Position numbers and translations under genes: made by a program. A DNA stretch of 64,000 nucleotides from Cervus elaphus (lineage: Eukaryota; Chordata; Mammalia; Artiodactyla; Cervidae), in NCBI RefSeq assembly GCF_910594005.1, contig NC_057815.1:79965552-80029551 (forward strand), in the 5' to 3' direction. Shown piece after piece: positions 40,749-51,286 of this stretch (positions are counted from its first letter, which is position 1; the number at the start of each line of letters is the position of its first letter). The notes beneath the pieces were generated by a model. That model searched no databases, was not told where the DNA came from, and worked only from the letters and a program-made list of their open reading frames with translations.

Positions 40749-41009
40749 CCTTCCCTACAGAGGAGTCAGCAAAGGAGACGGCCCAACGCCGTCTCTGGCT
40801 TTGACCTCCTGCCACCTGCTTTTCCTCCATCACCTCTAGTCCATCCTCACTGCTGCCGGGGGTGTCAGCTCTCTGCACCACTGAGCTCCCAGGCTAAAGA
40901 GAATAGATTTTGTTCTCTCTCAGTTTAACTTCCCAGATTTTTTCTGAGCTAACAGAATTACATTTCAGAGCAAATGCATGCATCTGCATGCAATACAGTC
41001 ATTTAAAAG

Positions 41010-41470
41010 AACAGATCTTCAAGTCAGACTGCCCAGATTCAAACCCCAGCTGTGCCCCTGCCCGCTGTGAAATGGGAAGTAGGTCACTTCTCTGCCTCGG
41101 CGTCCTCATCTAGAAAATAGTGATAATAAATAATACCAATGGGATTGTTGTGAGGATTCCGTGACTGAATACTTGTAAGGTGCTTAGAACCGTGCCTGAC
41201 ACATGTGTGCCTGCTAAGTCCCTTTGGTCATGTCCGACTCTTTATGGCCCTATGGACCATAGCCCACCAGACTCCTCTGTCCATGGGATTCTCCAGGCAA
41301 GAGTCCTGGAGTGGGTTGACATTCCCTCCTCCAGGGGATCTTCCCGACCCAGGGGTGGAACCTGCATCTCTTACATCTCCTGCTTTGGCAGGCAGGTTCT
41401 TTACCACTAGCACCACCTGGGAAGCCCCTGGCACATGGTAAGCAGTAGATAATCAGTTATTAAATAACTG
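41010..41470 (+). repeat. MIR, split by a Bov-tA insertion
   Basis: 'tcaagtcagactgcccagat', 'tcaaaccccagctgtg', 'tcctcatctagaaaatagtg', 'ggtgcttagaaccgtgcctg' up to 41205, then 'cctggcacatggtaagcagt' after the SINE. Confidence 0.82.
41206..41426 (-). mobile_element. Bov-tA SINE inside a MIR
   Basis: Reverse copy, long-head subfamily. TSD cctg(a/g)cacatg at 41195-41205 and 41427-41437 comes from the MIR end phrase. Confidence 0.95.
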
Positions 41471-41832
41471 CCATAGTATCTAGGTCATCTCTCTTGTTGA
41501 TCTGGTTAGTTTCTATGTTGCTGGGTCTCCCGGTCGCCCTTACCCTGATGAACTGCTTTCATTTTCTTCTGTTATATAATTCCCAAGCCTTTCTGATATC
41601 TGTGGCTCAGACTTCAAGGGAAGAATGGAGAATTCTTGTTACTTTATTCTGGAGGACACTTTTAGCTTCCTTTATTTCCGCTTCTTCATTATAATCTGAA
41701 TTGGATAACTTTTTATAGCTAAAGACTCATCACCATGTTTTTGTAAACAAAGATGAGTCTACTCCTCACACCCCTGCCATTGGAACAATGGACAATGCCC
41801 GTAAATGTGCTCATCGTGTGGAAGTAGCAGTG

Positions 41833-42050
41833 GGGCTTCCCAGGTGGTGCTAGTGATAAAGAACCTGTCTGCCAATGCAGGAGAACTAAGACACTGGTTC
41901 GATCCCTGGGTTGGGAAGATCCCCTGGAGGAGGAAATGGCAACCCACTCCAGTATTCTTGCTGGAAACCCCATGGACAGAGAAGCCTGGCGGGTTATAGT
42001 TCATGGGGATCACAAAGAGTCGGACACGACTAAAGTGACTTAACACAGCA
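41833..42050 (+). mobile_element. Bov-tA SINE
   Basis: Forward copy: 'gggcttcccaggtggtgcta', 'ggttcgatccctgggttggg', 'gagtcggacacgactaaagt'. About 400 bp downstream of a reverse-oriented copy. Confidence 0.94.
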
Positions 42051-42114
42051 CAGTAGTCTTTTAATAATTTTGCGTATTCAGAGGAGGAAAAACATTTCCT
42101 CTACCCTCTTGCAT

Positions 42115-42550
42115 TCTGAGTCAGGACTGTGACTTAAGCTGACAGATGACAGAGTAACAGGAGAAAAGCATACACATTTTATTTGATATCAGTATTTGTA
42201 TGTGAAAGAAGTAGAAATCTCTGGGGGCTTGGATACCATTTTAACAAATGGTGATAAATTGTGGAGAGGTGATTAGACAAAGGAAAGGGGATTGGGCTTC
42301 TAGGGTGGTAAACTGTGGGAAAGTGAATAGGAAATATATAGGGGAAACTAATGGAAGATAAGGGTTATTTGAATAATGTTTATTTGTGCAAGCTCATTTC
42401 CATCTCAACTCCCCATCTCAGGTAATAAGAATGTTCTTTTCCTCCTGGTACCAGGAGGGCACTTTCTCAGGAGAAATGTATGCCCTGCTTTTAGACAGAA
42501 AGGACTACTAGAGTGTGAGCAAAAAAAGGCAGTTCTGCTGACTTGAGGGA
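42115..42550. repeat. LTR-like family, copy 3 of 3
   Basis: 'gacttaagctgacagatgac', 'taccattttaacaaatggtg', 'ataaattgtggagaggtgat', 'gcttctagggtggtaaac', 'gagggcactttctcaggaga', 'tctgctgacttgagggaaac'. It is the longest of the three related copies. The 103-codon frame 42543-42854 starts at its edge and has no domain. Confidence 0.6.
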
Positions 42551-43217
42551 AACTTCCATGAGGAGGTATTCTGAAGCATTGGCTGTTCTTCAGGGAAGGT
42601 GGAGAGAGAATGAAGAGGGGAGAAAAGATGCCTTATGTTACATATTAGGGGATGTGGGGCATCCAGGTCGAGCTCCTGTATCTCCCAAGGGTTTAGCCTG
42701 GAGAGAAGAAAATCGATTAGGAATTTCATCCTGTAATCCAAGCGGTAACAATGAGGACCGGGTAGAAGTAAGTGTGTGTGGTGGGGAAGAGGTGGTGCAG
42801 AGGAGTGAAAAGAGGCATTTGCAGGAGTGTCTTAAAAGCAAACATAAAACTTGACTTGGGATTGGATGTGAAATCAGAAAGATAAATTAACAGAAAGAAA
42901 GAAGAGTTCAGCTTTCAAAATTTGTTAAAACTAGGGGATTTAAGAACTAAAAGGGGTCCCCTCTATCCACACCCCTTTTACAGATGAAAAGTTGAGCCCA
43001 GCCCTTTTCTGTAGCACTAAATCATGTTAGTTGGAGGTTTCAGGACCAGGAGTTACATCTCTGGATCCTCAAGCTGTTCCTTTTCCCCATTCCTTCCATT
43101 CAAATAAGAGGGTGACCCTGGATTATGGTACTTGGCACTCAGATAAACAGAGGGCTTACACATCCCTGCCCCATCTCAGCCTCCAGGACTCCAGCTTCAG
43201 AAAGAATAAACCCTTAT
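42551..43217. other. Single-copy sequence
   Basis: Nothing recognised with confidence. Confidence 0.4.
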
Positions 43218-43444
43218 ACTGGTTTCTCAGCCTCAGCACTATTGACATTTGGACCAGATAGCTCTTTGTTTTGGTGACTTTCCTGTGTACTAGAGGGCGT
43301 TTAATGGCACCCTTGCCACTAGGTGCCACTGGCATCCCTCCCCCCACCCCCAGTCATGAGGATTAAAACTGTTTCCGACTCTGCTAAATGTCCCTGGCAT
43401 GGTGGCGGTGGGGGTACAAAATCACCCGAGTCTGAGAACCGGTG
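43218..43444 (+). mobile_element. MER20 (hAT-Charlie DNA transposon)
   Basis: 'ggtttctcagcctcagcact', 'attgacatttggaccagata', 'gctctttgttttggtgactt', 'tctgctaaatgtccctggca', 'caaaatcacccgagtctgag', 'aaccggtg'. The near-complete length and terminal inverted repeats fit MER20. Confidence 0.85.
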
Positions 43445-43849
43445 CCTTCCGTCAACATGCTTACAATGAGCTCCATCATTGCATGGGTCCAAACTCATAA
43501 ACTCTTAAAAACTGAAGCTCTAAGATCATTCCTTGAGAATACAGTGATTAGTTTTTTTTTTCAACACCTTTAGAAAGGTATTTTGTTCATTTATCCAGAC
43601 CAGTATATACTGTCTGTGTACTATACGCCAGGAGTTAGGCAAGGTTTTAGACACACAGGGGTGAATGAGATGACTTTAAAATGTTTCCCATCGAGGTTAG
43701 TGATAAGGTGAAAGTGAATGCTCTCCTCTGGTCCCGAGGGGGATGAGAGAAAAGAGAGAAGGCAGAAAGGATATTGGCAGTCACATATCTTTTTCTCTTT
43801 CTGGGAAAACTTGAAGAACATACTGCTGCAGAAGTCAGCATAGGAATTG
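43445..43849. other. Single-copy sequence
   Basis: Nothing recognised except a T-run at 43552-43561. Confidence 0.4.
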
Positions 43850-44065
43850 AGCTGCTGAGAACGTAGACTTTGAAGGCAGATGCACCTGTGTCTGAATCTT
43901 GGCCTAATATGACTTGGGCAAATAACCTTCTTAACCTCAGTTTCCTTATCTGTAGAATGGAGACATTAACAATATTCAGCTCGTGATTGTTTTGAAGATT
44001 CAAGAAGATAATGCTTCTAAAGCTCTGAGTACAGATCCTGGGACCTGGTAAACACTCAACAGTCC
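43850..44065 (+). repeat. MIR
   Basis: 'gtagactttgaaggcagatg', 'cttaacctcagtttccttat', 'ctgtagaatggagacattaa', 'aagctctgagtacagatcct'. Confidence 0.85.
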
Positions 44066-45064
44066 TATTGAAGCATCTCTAATCATTTTTCAGCTTATTT
44101 TATACTTAGGAACAAAGGTAACCTCTGGACATGACATATCCTCTGCCACCAAAGACAGGAGGGAGTCACTGGGGTAGTTGCTTCAGCTTCAGCCTTTTGA
44201 TTGTCCTTTACTTATGGCTTGTTAGTTGCATGTTGCTTTGTTTTGAGGTGTCTTATGATTTATTACTAAATCCTTAATTTCCTGTATGCACAAAAGCAGG
44301 GAGAGCATTGAGCATGTTACTGAGAGATTTGCTCATAATGGAAATGAAAGTAGAGGTCATTTTTTTAAACTGAAAGTGAGAAAAAGAATTGTGCATGTGC
44401 ATCTGAGGTGAAGTGAGAACACGGGACAATGATGCATATCAAGTGCTGAGAACTGAGCTGGGCACACAGTAAGCACTCAAGAAATTTCTTCCATCTTTGT
44501 CAACATCATATCATCATCATGTCAAATGAAGAGGGAAAATTATATTTGGAAAATGCTGAACTCATGTATTCTACAGTTATCAGACTGAGGCAAGAAAAAA
44601 AAAGAAAAACAGAGTGGAAAAAAAATCGCTACTAGGAGGCCAGAGCAGAGTGTCAACCCTAGAAGCCTCATGCAAATTTAGGAGTAGGCTAGGCTTTGGA
44701 AAATGCAAGGGCTTATACATTCCTGTTCGCAGAAAGTGGAACGTGCCACTTGGAGATTTCTATTGCAAGCTATGGGTGATCCATGACTTTAAAGCTCATT
44801 TGAATCTGTTCCTCATTAGAAAGAACCTTGGGTGACTGGGGTATGGATCCTATAGACTGCTAAGATACTTATGGAGACCGTCTGGGGATGGACTGTCAAT
44901 TGCCTCTCTAGATTTCCAAACTGATCTATTTTAAAGAAATATGCCTGAGAGATGTATGAGAGCAGCAAAGAGAAATAGGAATGTCAGAGTGCCAACTAAC
45001 CCTTCCGTCTGGTGGATATGTGAACGGACATTGCAAGCTTAAACTCGTCTCAATCTTCTTAGAT
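44066..45064. other. Mostly single-copy, with a MIR tail
   Basis: A MIR 3' piece is seen at 44425-44490 ('gctgggcacacagtaagcac', 'tcaagaaa'). The rest is unrecognised. Confidence 0.45.
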
Positions 45065-45290
45065 TTACAAATATTATACTAACAACAGCAACTCATGCTT
45101 ATTGAGCATGTAATGTGTGCCAGACAGTGTTCTAAATCTATCTCATGGACTTTCACCCCAGCTCTGTGAGCTGGGTACTGTTATGTTTCCAGTTTAGCTG
45201 AGACACAAGGGATCCAGCTGGTCAGTTGTGCAAGCAAGAGATGAAGTAGGCAGTCTGGTTCCAAAGTCCTTTTAACTACTGAACTTACAA
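45065..45290 (+). repeat. MIR
   Basis: 'actcatgcttattgagcatg', 'taatgtgtgccagacagtgt', 'tctgtgagctgggtactgtt', 'ctggttccaaagtcctttta'. Confidence 0.82.
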
Positions 45291-45925
45291 ATGGGTTTTT
45301 AAGACCTGACCTGCTTTTGAAGTATAAAAGCTTTGTATTATCACGATGACTATCACTATTAGGGAAGCACAGTCATTGACGTCAAGGAGAATTATGACCA
45401 AGTCAAAGCCATTTGATTTAGGACAAGCACATCATTGACCCTTGAGTGGGTGGTTTCTGTAAAGCGCTGGGATGACTGCCAGACTGCAAGGGCTAAGGGA
45501 GTCAAGGGAGGTGAGAAAAGGGAGGCCCCGATTATAGATCACTTCCAGGGCCTTGGCAGTAACAACCCAGAAAGAAATAGACTTACAGCTACAAGGAGCA
45601 GCTAGCCGTGGGAAGGCTGTCTTTCCCTTCTCCCCAAGGCAACGAATGCATGTTGGAGGAAAGGAAAGGGGACTGACGGAAGAGAAGAGGATAAAGATGC
45701 TGAAAATGGAGGGAAGGTGTTTCAAATGAATGTCAGGGAAGGGATGGTGCTCAGGGCACTAGTGGAGGGTTTGATGTCCAGCTGTGTTTGGAAGAAATGT
45801 TTTGGGCTTTACTTGTTAATGATCCTAGATGAAGCAGTGGTTAAACTTTCAGTAATCTGGACCCACACTGTCCTAAAAGCCCTGGTGTGTATGATCCATT
45901 ATCTAACTATTTGGAGAGTTGGGTG
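45291..45925. other. Single-copy sequence
   Basis: Nothing recognised. The 97-codon frame at 45432-45725 (minus) shows no domain. Confidence 0.4.
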
Positions 45926-46400
45926 TATGTCCCACAGCTGCTAATAAGCAGCTCTGTGATCCTGGGCAAAAAAGTCATTTGTTAGGCTTCCCTGGTGACT
46001 CCGTGGCAAAGAATCTGCCGGCCAATGCAGAAGACAGAGGTTCAATCCCTGATCCAGAAGAATCCCACATGCCTCAGAGCAACTAAGCCTGCATCCCACA
46101 ACTACTGAGTCTGAGCCCAGGATGCCCAAGCACTGAGCCCCCGAGCTGCAACTACTGGGCCTGTGTGCCTTAGAGCCCGTGCTCCGTGACAAGAGGAGCC
46201 ACTGCAGTGAGACGCCTGCACCCCACAACGGGAAAGTAGCCCCTGCTCACCACAACCAGGGACACGAAGGAGCAGTGAGGACCCAGCACAGCCAAAAGTC
46301 AATAAATACAATTGTAAGAAGAATTCTTTAAAAAAGTCACTTCTTGTCTCTGAGTCTCCATTTCCCCATCCTGTAAAGTGGGGATTTGAATTCAAGATCC
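45926..46400 (+). repeat. MIR, split by CHR-2
   Basis: 'ctgctaataagcagctctgt' and 'gatcctgggcaaaaaagtca' (to 45977) continue after the SINE as 'cttcttgtctctgagtctcc' and 'atcctgtaaagtggggattt'. Confidence 0.75.
45978..46329 (+). mobile_element. CHR-2-type SINE, full length
   Basis: Forward copy: head 'gcttccctggtgactccgtg', 'ttcaatccctgatccagaag', body 'cacaactactgagtctgagc', 'cccgtgctccgtgacaagag', 'gacccagcacagccaaaagt', tail 'caataaataca'. TSD aaaaaagtca at 45968-45977 and 46330-46339. Confidence 0.93.
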
Positions 46401-46609
46401 TGGGTCCTTGAAACTTGTAGCAGTACTACCTTTTAATATGAGTAGAAGAAGGTCTTATTTTAGGTGGAGGATTAATACCTCTATTGTGCGATTTTTGTCT
46501 GAGTAAGAGAGAGGTCGCAGTCCCTTTCTTCTGTGCTGGAGAGAGAGGTGATCTGACCAGAATTGTAAACTGCTCTGTATTATATTTACAAATGTGTATA
46601 ATGTTCATT

Positions 46610-46837
46610 GGGCTTCCCAGGTGGCGCTAGTGGTAAAGAACCCGCCTGCCAATTCAGGAGACACAAGAGATGTGGGCTCAGTCTCTGGGTCCGTCAGATC
46701 TCCTGAAGGAGAGCATGGCAACCCTCTCAAGTATTCTTACCTGGAGAATCTCATGGACAGAGGAGCCTGGTGGGCTATGGTCCATGGGGTTGCAAAGAGT
46801 TGGACACGACTGAAGTGACTTTGCCCGTGCATACACA
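46610..46837 (+). mobile_element. Bov-tA SINE
   Basis: Forward copy, long-head subfamily: 'gcttcccaggtggcgctagt', 'acacaagagatgtgggctca', ending 'gttggacacgactgaagtga'. Confidence 0.94.
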
Positions 46838-47584
46838 TTATATTCGTTGAAATTGACTTATTTGTTACCAGGATTCTAAGGGCATCCTTCTAAATGCTAT
46901 AAAAACTTCGCTCCTTTATTAACTATGTACTTAGCCTCAGGAACATCAAGAAATATTACCAACTTGTTGCTAGAAAATGCTGTGTCTGTCATTCAAATGC
47001 ACAAGTCCACCCATTAGTCATGGGGTTTCTTATCACCCCAAGAGCCTGGTTCTCAGGAAGGAGGGGCAATCGGTGTATTTATGTTGCCAACCATCAGTTG
47101 TTAACAGCATTTATTAAGTAGAATTTCCCCCCAACCACCAGAACTGTAAAATACAGCTCAGCAAAAGCATAGAGTGCCCACTATGTGTTAGGCACCAAAC
47201 AGGAAAATGGGGACCACAGATATCAGCTTGGCTGATAGAAGCCCGTAACCACAATAAAAACACAAAACAGGAAACCATGATGAATATCTAGTGTGCAGCC
47301 ATTTGGAACACAAGGGGTGCAACCTTTTAGCTAGAGGTGTGTATTTGTGTGTGTGTATTTGTGTAAAAGGCTGGGTTATGTGGAAGGCACCCAGGGGGAA
47401 ACCTGCACAAGTGATACTTCTATCTTGCTTGGATGTGTTATTGATCAAAAACCCTTATGCCTGGTGATCCAGCAGCTCAAACCACACACACACACAGAGA
47501 AGCAGACTGCTACCTCTGTAGCGTTTTGGTGTATACTTATGGTCCTAAGTCAGCGATCTGATGCAAGATGCAGGCAGTATTCTG
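46838..47584. other. Single-copy sequence
   Basis: Nothing recognised apart from a GTGTGTATTTGTG run at 47339-47365 and an ACAC run near 47487. Confidence 0.4.
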
Positions 47585-48515
47585 CAGTAGCAACTCTCAA
47601 AGTGTGGTCCAGGGACCTTTGAAGTTGCCCTCAGGTCCTGTCACACAGGGCCCCCTGCTCTGAAGGGCTGGTGCTCCGTTTAAGGCTGTGTTGTGGCTGT
47701 CTTGAAATTGTAAATAACTTTTGAACAAGAGACTTCTCCCTTTTGCCTGCAAATTATGTAGCTGGTCTTAGTTGCTTGAAACCCTTCCATGGGATCCGTG
47801 AGTTCAGAACTATCTTATAATAGTGATGATGATGATAATTTTACTATATTATTTGCCTTTTCCACTATCTTTCTCACACAAGTATGTACACAGTGGAGCT
47901 TTTCAGAGGCTATATGAATTGGAGCTCTATTGCATCAGATCGAATGCAGAAGCAGATACGAGAATCCAGCTATTTACTCTGAAGCCAGATGTTAAAGAGA
48001 GCTGCAGATTTGAAAAACAATGCCACTCAGCTCACCATACATATTTTGCTTTTGGAAAACAGTTTTCATAAATGTATTTTAATTTTGTTAACATGAAATC
48101 TTTTTTAAAATGGTTTTTAAGTGAATCAATAAATAGCTATTTAGATTTTCCTCAGTTTTATCTTTTACTATATTAAATATTGGGCTTCCCAGCTGGCTCA
48201 CTGGGTAAGGAATCTGCCTGCAGTGCAGGAGATTCAGGAGACATGGGTTCAATTCCTGGGTCAGGAAGATCCCCTGGAGGAGGACATGGCAGCCCACTCC
48301 AGTATTCTTGCCTGGAGAATGCCATGGACAGAGGAGCCTGGTGGGCCAAGGTCCATAGGATCGCAAAGAATCAGACATGACTGAAGTGACTGAGCATGCA
48401 TGCATATTAAATATCAATAGACACAACTCACAAAACCCAAAAATTCTGAGGATCATCAATAAGTTTTAAGAGTATAAAGTGATTCTGATTCCAAAAAGTC
48501 TGAAAGCTATTTAAG
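47585..48515 (+). mobile_element. Old hAT-type DNA transposon, split by a Bov-tA
   Basis: 'aactctcaaagtgtggtcca' at the left end, 'tatctttctcacacaagtat', 'ggagcttttcagaggctata', 'ttgaaaaacaatgccactca', 'gttttcataaatgtatttta', then after the SINE 'caatagacacaactcacaaa' and 'tgattctgattccaaaaagt'. A related copy lies at 59.66 kb. I cannot name the family with certainty. Confidence 0.65.
48181..48403 (+). mobile_element. Bov-tA SINE inside the hAT element
   Basis: Forward copy with 'tgggcttcccagctggctca' and 'gtgggccaaggtccatagga'. Perfect 11-bp TSD atattaaatat at 48170-48180 and 48404-48414. Confidence 0.96.
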
Positions 48516-48627
48516 GCTGTCTGAAAGCTATTCAAGGCTTTATAGGTATTTACTTTTTCTCTTATAGGAAAGAAATCATTGAAGGAATGTGACCAAAAGA
48601 TACAGTGTGCTTGTTTATACTTATACT

Positions 48628-49045
48628 AGTCAGGGTTATCCAGAGAACCATAGCCAATAGGAGAGATTATATACATAAATGGAGATTTATTATAAGAATT
48701 GGCCCAAATGACAACAGAAGCAAGCCAAGAGGCTGGAGACCCAGGAAAGCCAGTGGTGTAATTCGGCCCGAGTCTGAAGGCCCGAGAGCCAGGAGCACTG
48801 ATGTCCAGGGGCAGGAGAAGAAGGAAAATTGGCCCTTCTTCTGCCTTTTCAGTCCATTCATACCCTCAGTGGATTGCAAGAGACCACCACATTGGAGAGG
48901 GCGATCTTCTTTACTCAGGGTTCCTGTTCAGATGCAGATCTCTTCCAGAAGACCTTCACAGACACATTCAGATATAATGTTTCACCCGTTGTCTAGGCAC
49001 CCCTTAGCCCAGTCAGGATGACACATAAAATTAACCATCACACTT
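48628..49045 (-). mobile_element. Old LTR-like element, reverse orientation
   Basis: 'ctagtcagggttatccagag', 'aaccatagccaataggagag', 'tgtaattcggcccgagtctg', 'ggcgatcttctttactcagg', 'acacataaaattaaccatca'. It is the reverse-strand counterpart of the family at 24.7 kb. The 138-codon frame over it has no known domain. Confidence 0.7.
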
Positions 49046-49202
49046 GTTCATTTATGTAGGTAAATCTATGTCTAGGAATCTAAAATATGACACAAAGGAA
49101 CCTATGAAACAGAAACAGACTCACAGACGTAAAGAACAGACTTGGGATTACCGAGGGGGTGGGTGGATGGGAGTTTGGGATTAACAGATGCAAACTATTA
49201 TA

Positions 49203-49282
49203 TTGGGCTGGCCAAAAGGTTTGTTCAGGTTTTTCCATAGTATCTTATAGGAAAACCCAAATGAACTTTTTGGCCAACCCAA
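49203..49282. mobile_element. Mariner-type MITE, 80 bp
   Basis: Near-perfect palindrome: left end ttgggctggccaaaaggtt, right end aactttttggccaacccaa, with the centre around 'catagtatcttatag'. Flanked by TA at the left and CA at the right (one copy mutated). This is the short internally deleted mariner derivative common in ruminants, mobilised by a Tc1/mariner transposase in trans. Confidence 0.92.
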
Positions 49283-49358
49283 CACACAGGCTGGATAAAC
49301 AACAAGGTCCTATTGTATAGCACAAGGAGCTATATTCAATATCCTGTGATAAACCACA

Positions 49359-49686
49359 GGAAGTGAAGTTGCTCAGTCATGTCCAACTCTTTGCAACCCC
49401 ATGGACTGTAGCCTAACAGGCTCCTCTGTCCATGGGATTTTCCAGGCAAGAAAACTGGAGTGGGTTGCCATTTCCTTCTCCAGGGGATCTTCCTGACCCA
49501 GGGATTGAACCCGGGTCTCCCACATTGAAGGCAGACACTTTACACTTTAAGCCACCAGGGAAAAATATAATAATAGGCTACCTGGAGTGGGTAGCCTATC
49601 CCTTCTCCAGGAGATCTTCCCAACCCAGAAATCAAACTGGGGTCTCCTGCATTGCAGGTGGATTCTTTTCCAGCTGAGCTACCAGG
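49359..49686 (-). mobile_element. Composite two-headed Bov-tA SINE
   Basis: Reverse orientation: a full Bov-tA (49359-49560), a short AT-rich joint 'aaatataataatagg', then a second unit 49573-49686 beginning 'ctggagtgggtagcctatcc' and ending in another tRNA-like head 'gctgagctaccaggg'. Same diagnostic 'ggctacccactcc' variant as the other composites. The joint differs, from later mutation or an independent origin. Confidence 0.8.
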
Positions 49687-49854
49687 GAAACCTGTAAATC
49701 AACCATACTTCAATAAAATAAAATTTTAAGAAATCTACCTCTATTTAAAGATGAGACAGACACAACCTTTTCTTTACCCTTGAACTTCTTCACAATTTCC
49801 CAACATGTCATCTAACACAAATCGCTTGTTTCTACTTGTTTTTCTTTCTTTGGA

Positions 49855-50080
49855 TAAGCTTCAGAATGGCAGGTTCTGGTTTTCTTCTAGCCATGGGAGC
49901 TTCCCAGAATAGAACGGCTGCCCTGAGAGGCAGCGAGCATCTCGTCCCTGAAAGGGTCCAGCCAGAAGCCACTTCTGGAGTGGGTGCTGGAGAAGATTTG
50001 GGCATGAGGCAGAGAGTTGGGTGAGTGACTTCTGAGGTCCCTTGACCTTCTGGAGCATTAGTTGATGAGAGGGTCTTCCC
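49855..50080 (+). repeat. Possible L3/CR1 3' end
   Basis: 'cggctgccctgagaggcagc', 'gagcatctcgtccctgaaag' and 'tgaggtcccttgaccttctg' follow the order of a CR1/L3 3' terminus ('GGGCTGCC..GAGGT..', '..GGTCCCTTCCA..'). Very old and weak; needs a profile search. Confidence 0.4.
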
Positions 50081-50136
50081 TTACCTAGTCCAGACTCACA
50101 GGGCTGAAGTCATAGCGAATGGTATACGTATCTTAC

Positions 50137-50262
50137 AAGGAAAAAAGAAAGGAGGGAGAGAAGATAGAAGAAGAAAAAAGGAAGCAGAGAAGAAGAGGAA
50201 GAGGAAAAGGAAGGAGAAGAAGAAGAAAAAAAAAAAAACAAGAAAGGAGGAGAAAACGGATA
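50137..50262 (+). repeat. Polypurine (GAA/GGA) tract
   Basis: Purine-only apart from a T at 50165, C at 50185 and C at 50239, with an unbroken 53-base run (50186-50238). Followed by 'agaaaggaggagaaaac'. Such tracts can form triplex DNA. The Lys/Arg/Glu-rich frame over it is an artefact. Confidence 0.92.
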
Positions 50263-50863
50263 TTCCATCAGACCAAAGCATTGCAGCAGTCACTAGGGTT
50301 TCCGGTCTTGCATGCAAGGAAGCAGGCACCAGCTGGAGTCTGAGAAGAGGACTTCTGAGTGACTGACGCAAGGGAGAACCGGGTAGGCAGGGCAGGGTGG
50401 GAATGAGAATTGCATGTTCTCATTCTTATGACTCTGACTCACTAGATGGACAGTTTTTTAGGTCACTGATTCCTCCCTTCCCTTTTTAAGGCCCCTTTCC
50501 TCCACTTTTAGCACCAAAGCGCTGACGTGCTTTCCTCACTTGTCTTTTGGAGATCCATCTTGTGATGGAACGCTAAGGTGCTTGGCTGATAATAGTTGAA
50601 CACATTACCCTTGGAAAAGAAACAAGGGGAGACAGTATCTTCACCACCAGGAACAAGTCTCCCAAGCAGGAAATCTTAGACTCTGGGCAAGTAAAATAGA
50701 TATTTTCAGGATAAGGACTTTTTTTTCTAGAACTTCTCAAACCATACCTGCTGTTTTTAAGGGGTCATCAGAGATGGGTCCCTTTCTCTCTCCATCTGTG
50801 TTTCTTTCTTCATTTATACTCTTCCTCTATTCTTCCATAACAGCTTTTCCTAAGCCTCTATGA
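50263..50863. other. Single-copy sequence
   Basis: Nothing recognised. Confidence 0.4.
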
Positions 50864-50872
50864 TATCCCAGG

Positions 50873-51083
50873 GGACTTCTCAGATGGTTCAGTGGTAAAG
50901 AATCCACCTGCCAATGCAGGAGATGCGGGTTCAATCCCTGGGTCAGGAAGATTCCCCGGAGGAGGAAATGGCAACCCACTCCAGTATTCTTGCCTGGAGA
51001 ATCCCATGGACGGAGGAGCCTGGTGAGCTACATGGTGTCGCAAAGACTCAGAAGAGGACTGAATGACCAATCATGCATGATTG
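50873..51083 (+). mobile_element. Bov-tA SINE
   Basis: Forward copy: 'ggacttctcagatggttcag', 'gggttcaatccctgggtcag', 'gaggaggaaatggcaaccca'. TSD tatcccagg at 50864-50872 and 51084-51092. Confidence 0.95.
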
Positions 51084-51201
51084 TATCCCAGGCATTGCCT
51101 AGGTTTGGTGATTCGAAAATAAATTACCCAGCATCACTGATTTCCTGATTTGTGAGCAGAGAACAGGTGAACTGATCTCTGTAAGGCACTGACGCAAATG
51201 C

Positions 51202-51286
51202 TGCAAGGGAGGGTGTGCAGGGCAGGGTGCCCGGGGTAGATGCAAGGGAGGGTGTGCAAAGTGCTGGGCAGGCCGCCTGGGGTGGA
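51202..51286. repeat. Imperfect ~40-bp tandem duplication
   Basis: Units 51202-51240 and 51241-51286 share tgcaagggagggtgtgca and a diverged G-rich second half. Confidence 0.8.

Larger units (their letters stand above)
49055..49735 (+). mobile_element. L1 3'UTR carrying two insertions
   Basis: L1 3' end: 'agaaacagactcacagacgt', 'aagaacagacttgggattac', 'ttaacagatgcaaactatta', then 'ctggataaacaacaaggtcc', 'caatatcctgtgataaacca' and finally 'caaccatacttcaataaaat'. It is interrupted by a mariner MITE (49203-49282) and a composite SINE (49359-49686). Confidence 0.85.

Noticed and set aside
42543..42854. 103-codon frame
   Set aside because: Starts at the edge of the LTR-like repeat and has no domain; no evidence of a viral or host protein.
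48605..49021. 138-codon frame
   Set aside because: Lies almost entirely in an old LTR-like repeat read on its non-coding strand.
50119..50343. Lys/Arg/Glu-rich 74-codon frame
   Set aside because: Direct translation of a polypurine tract.
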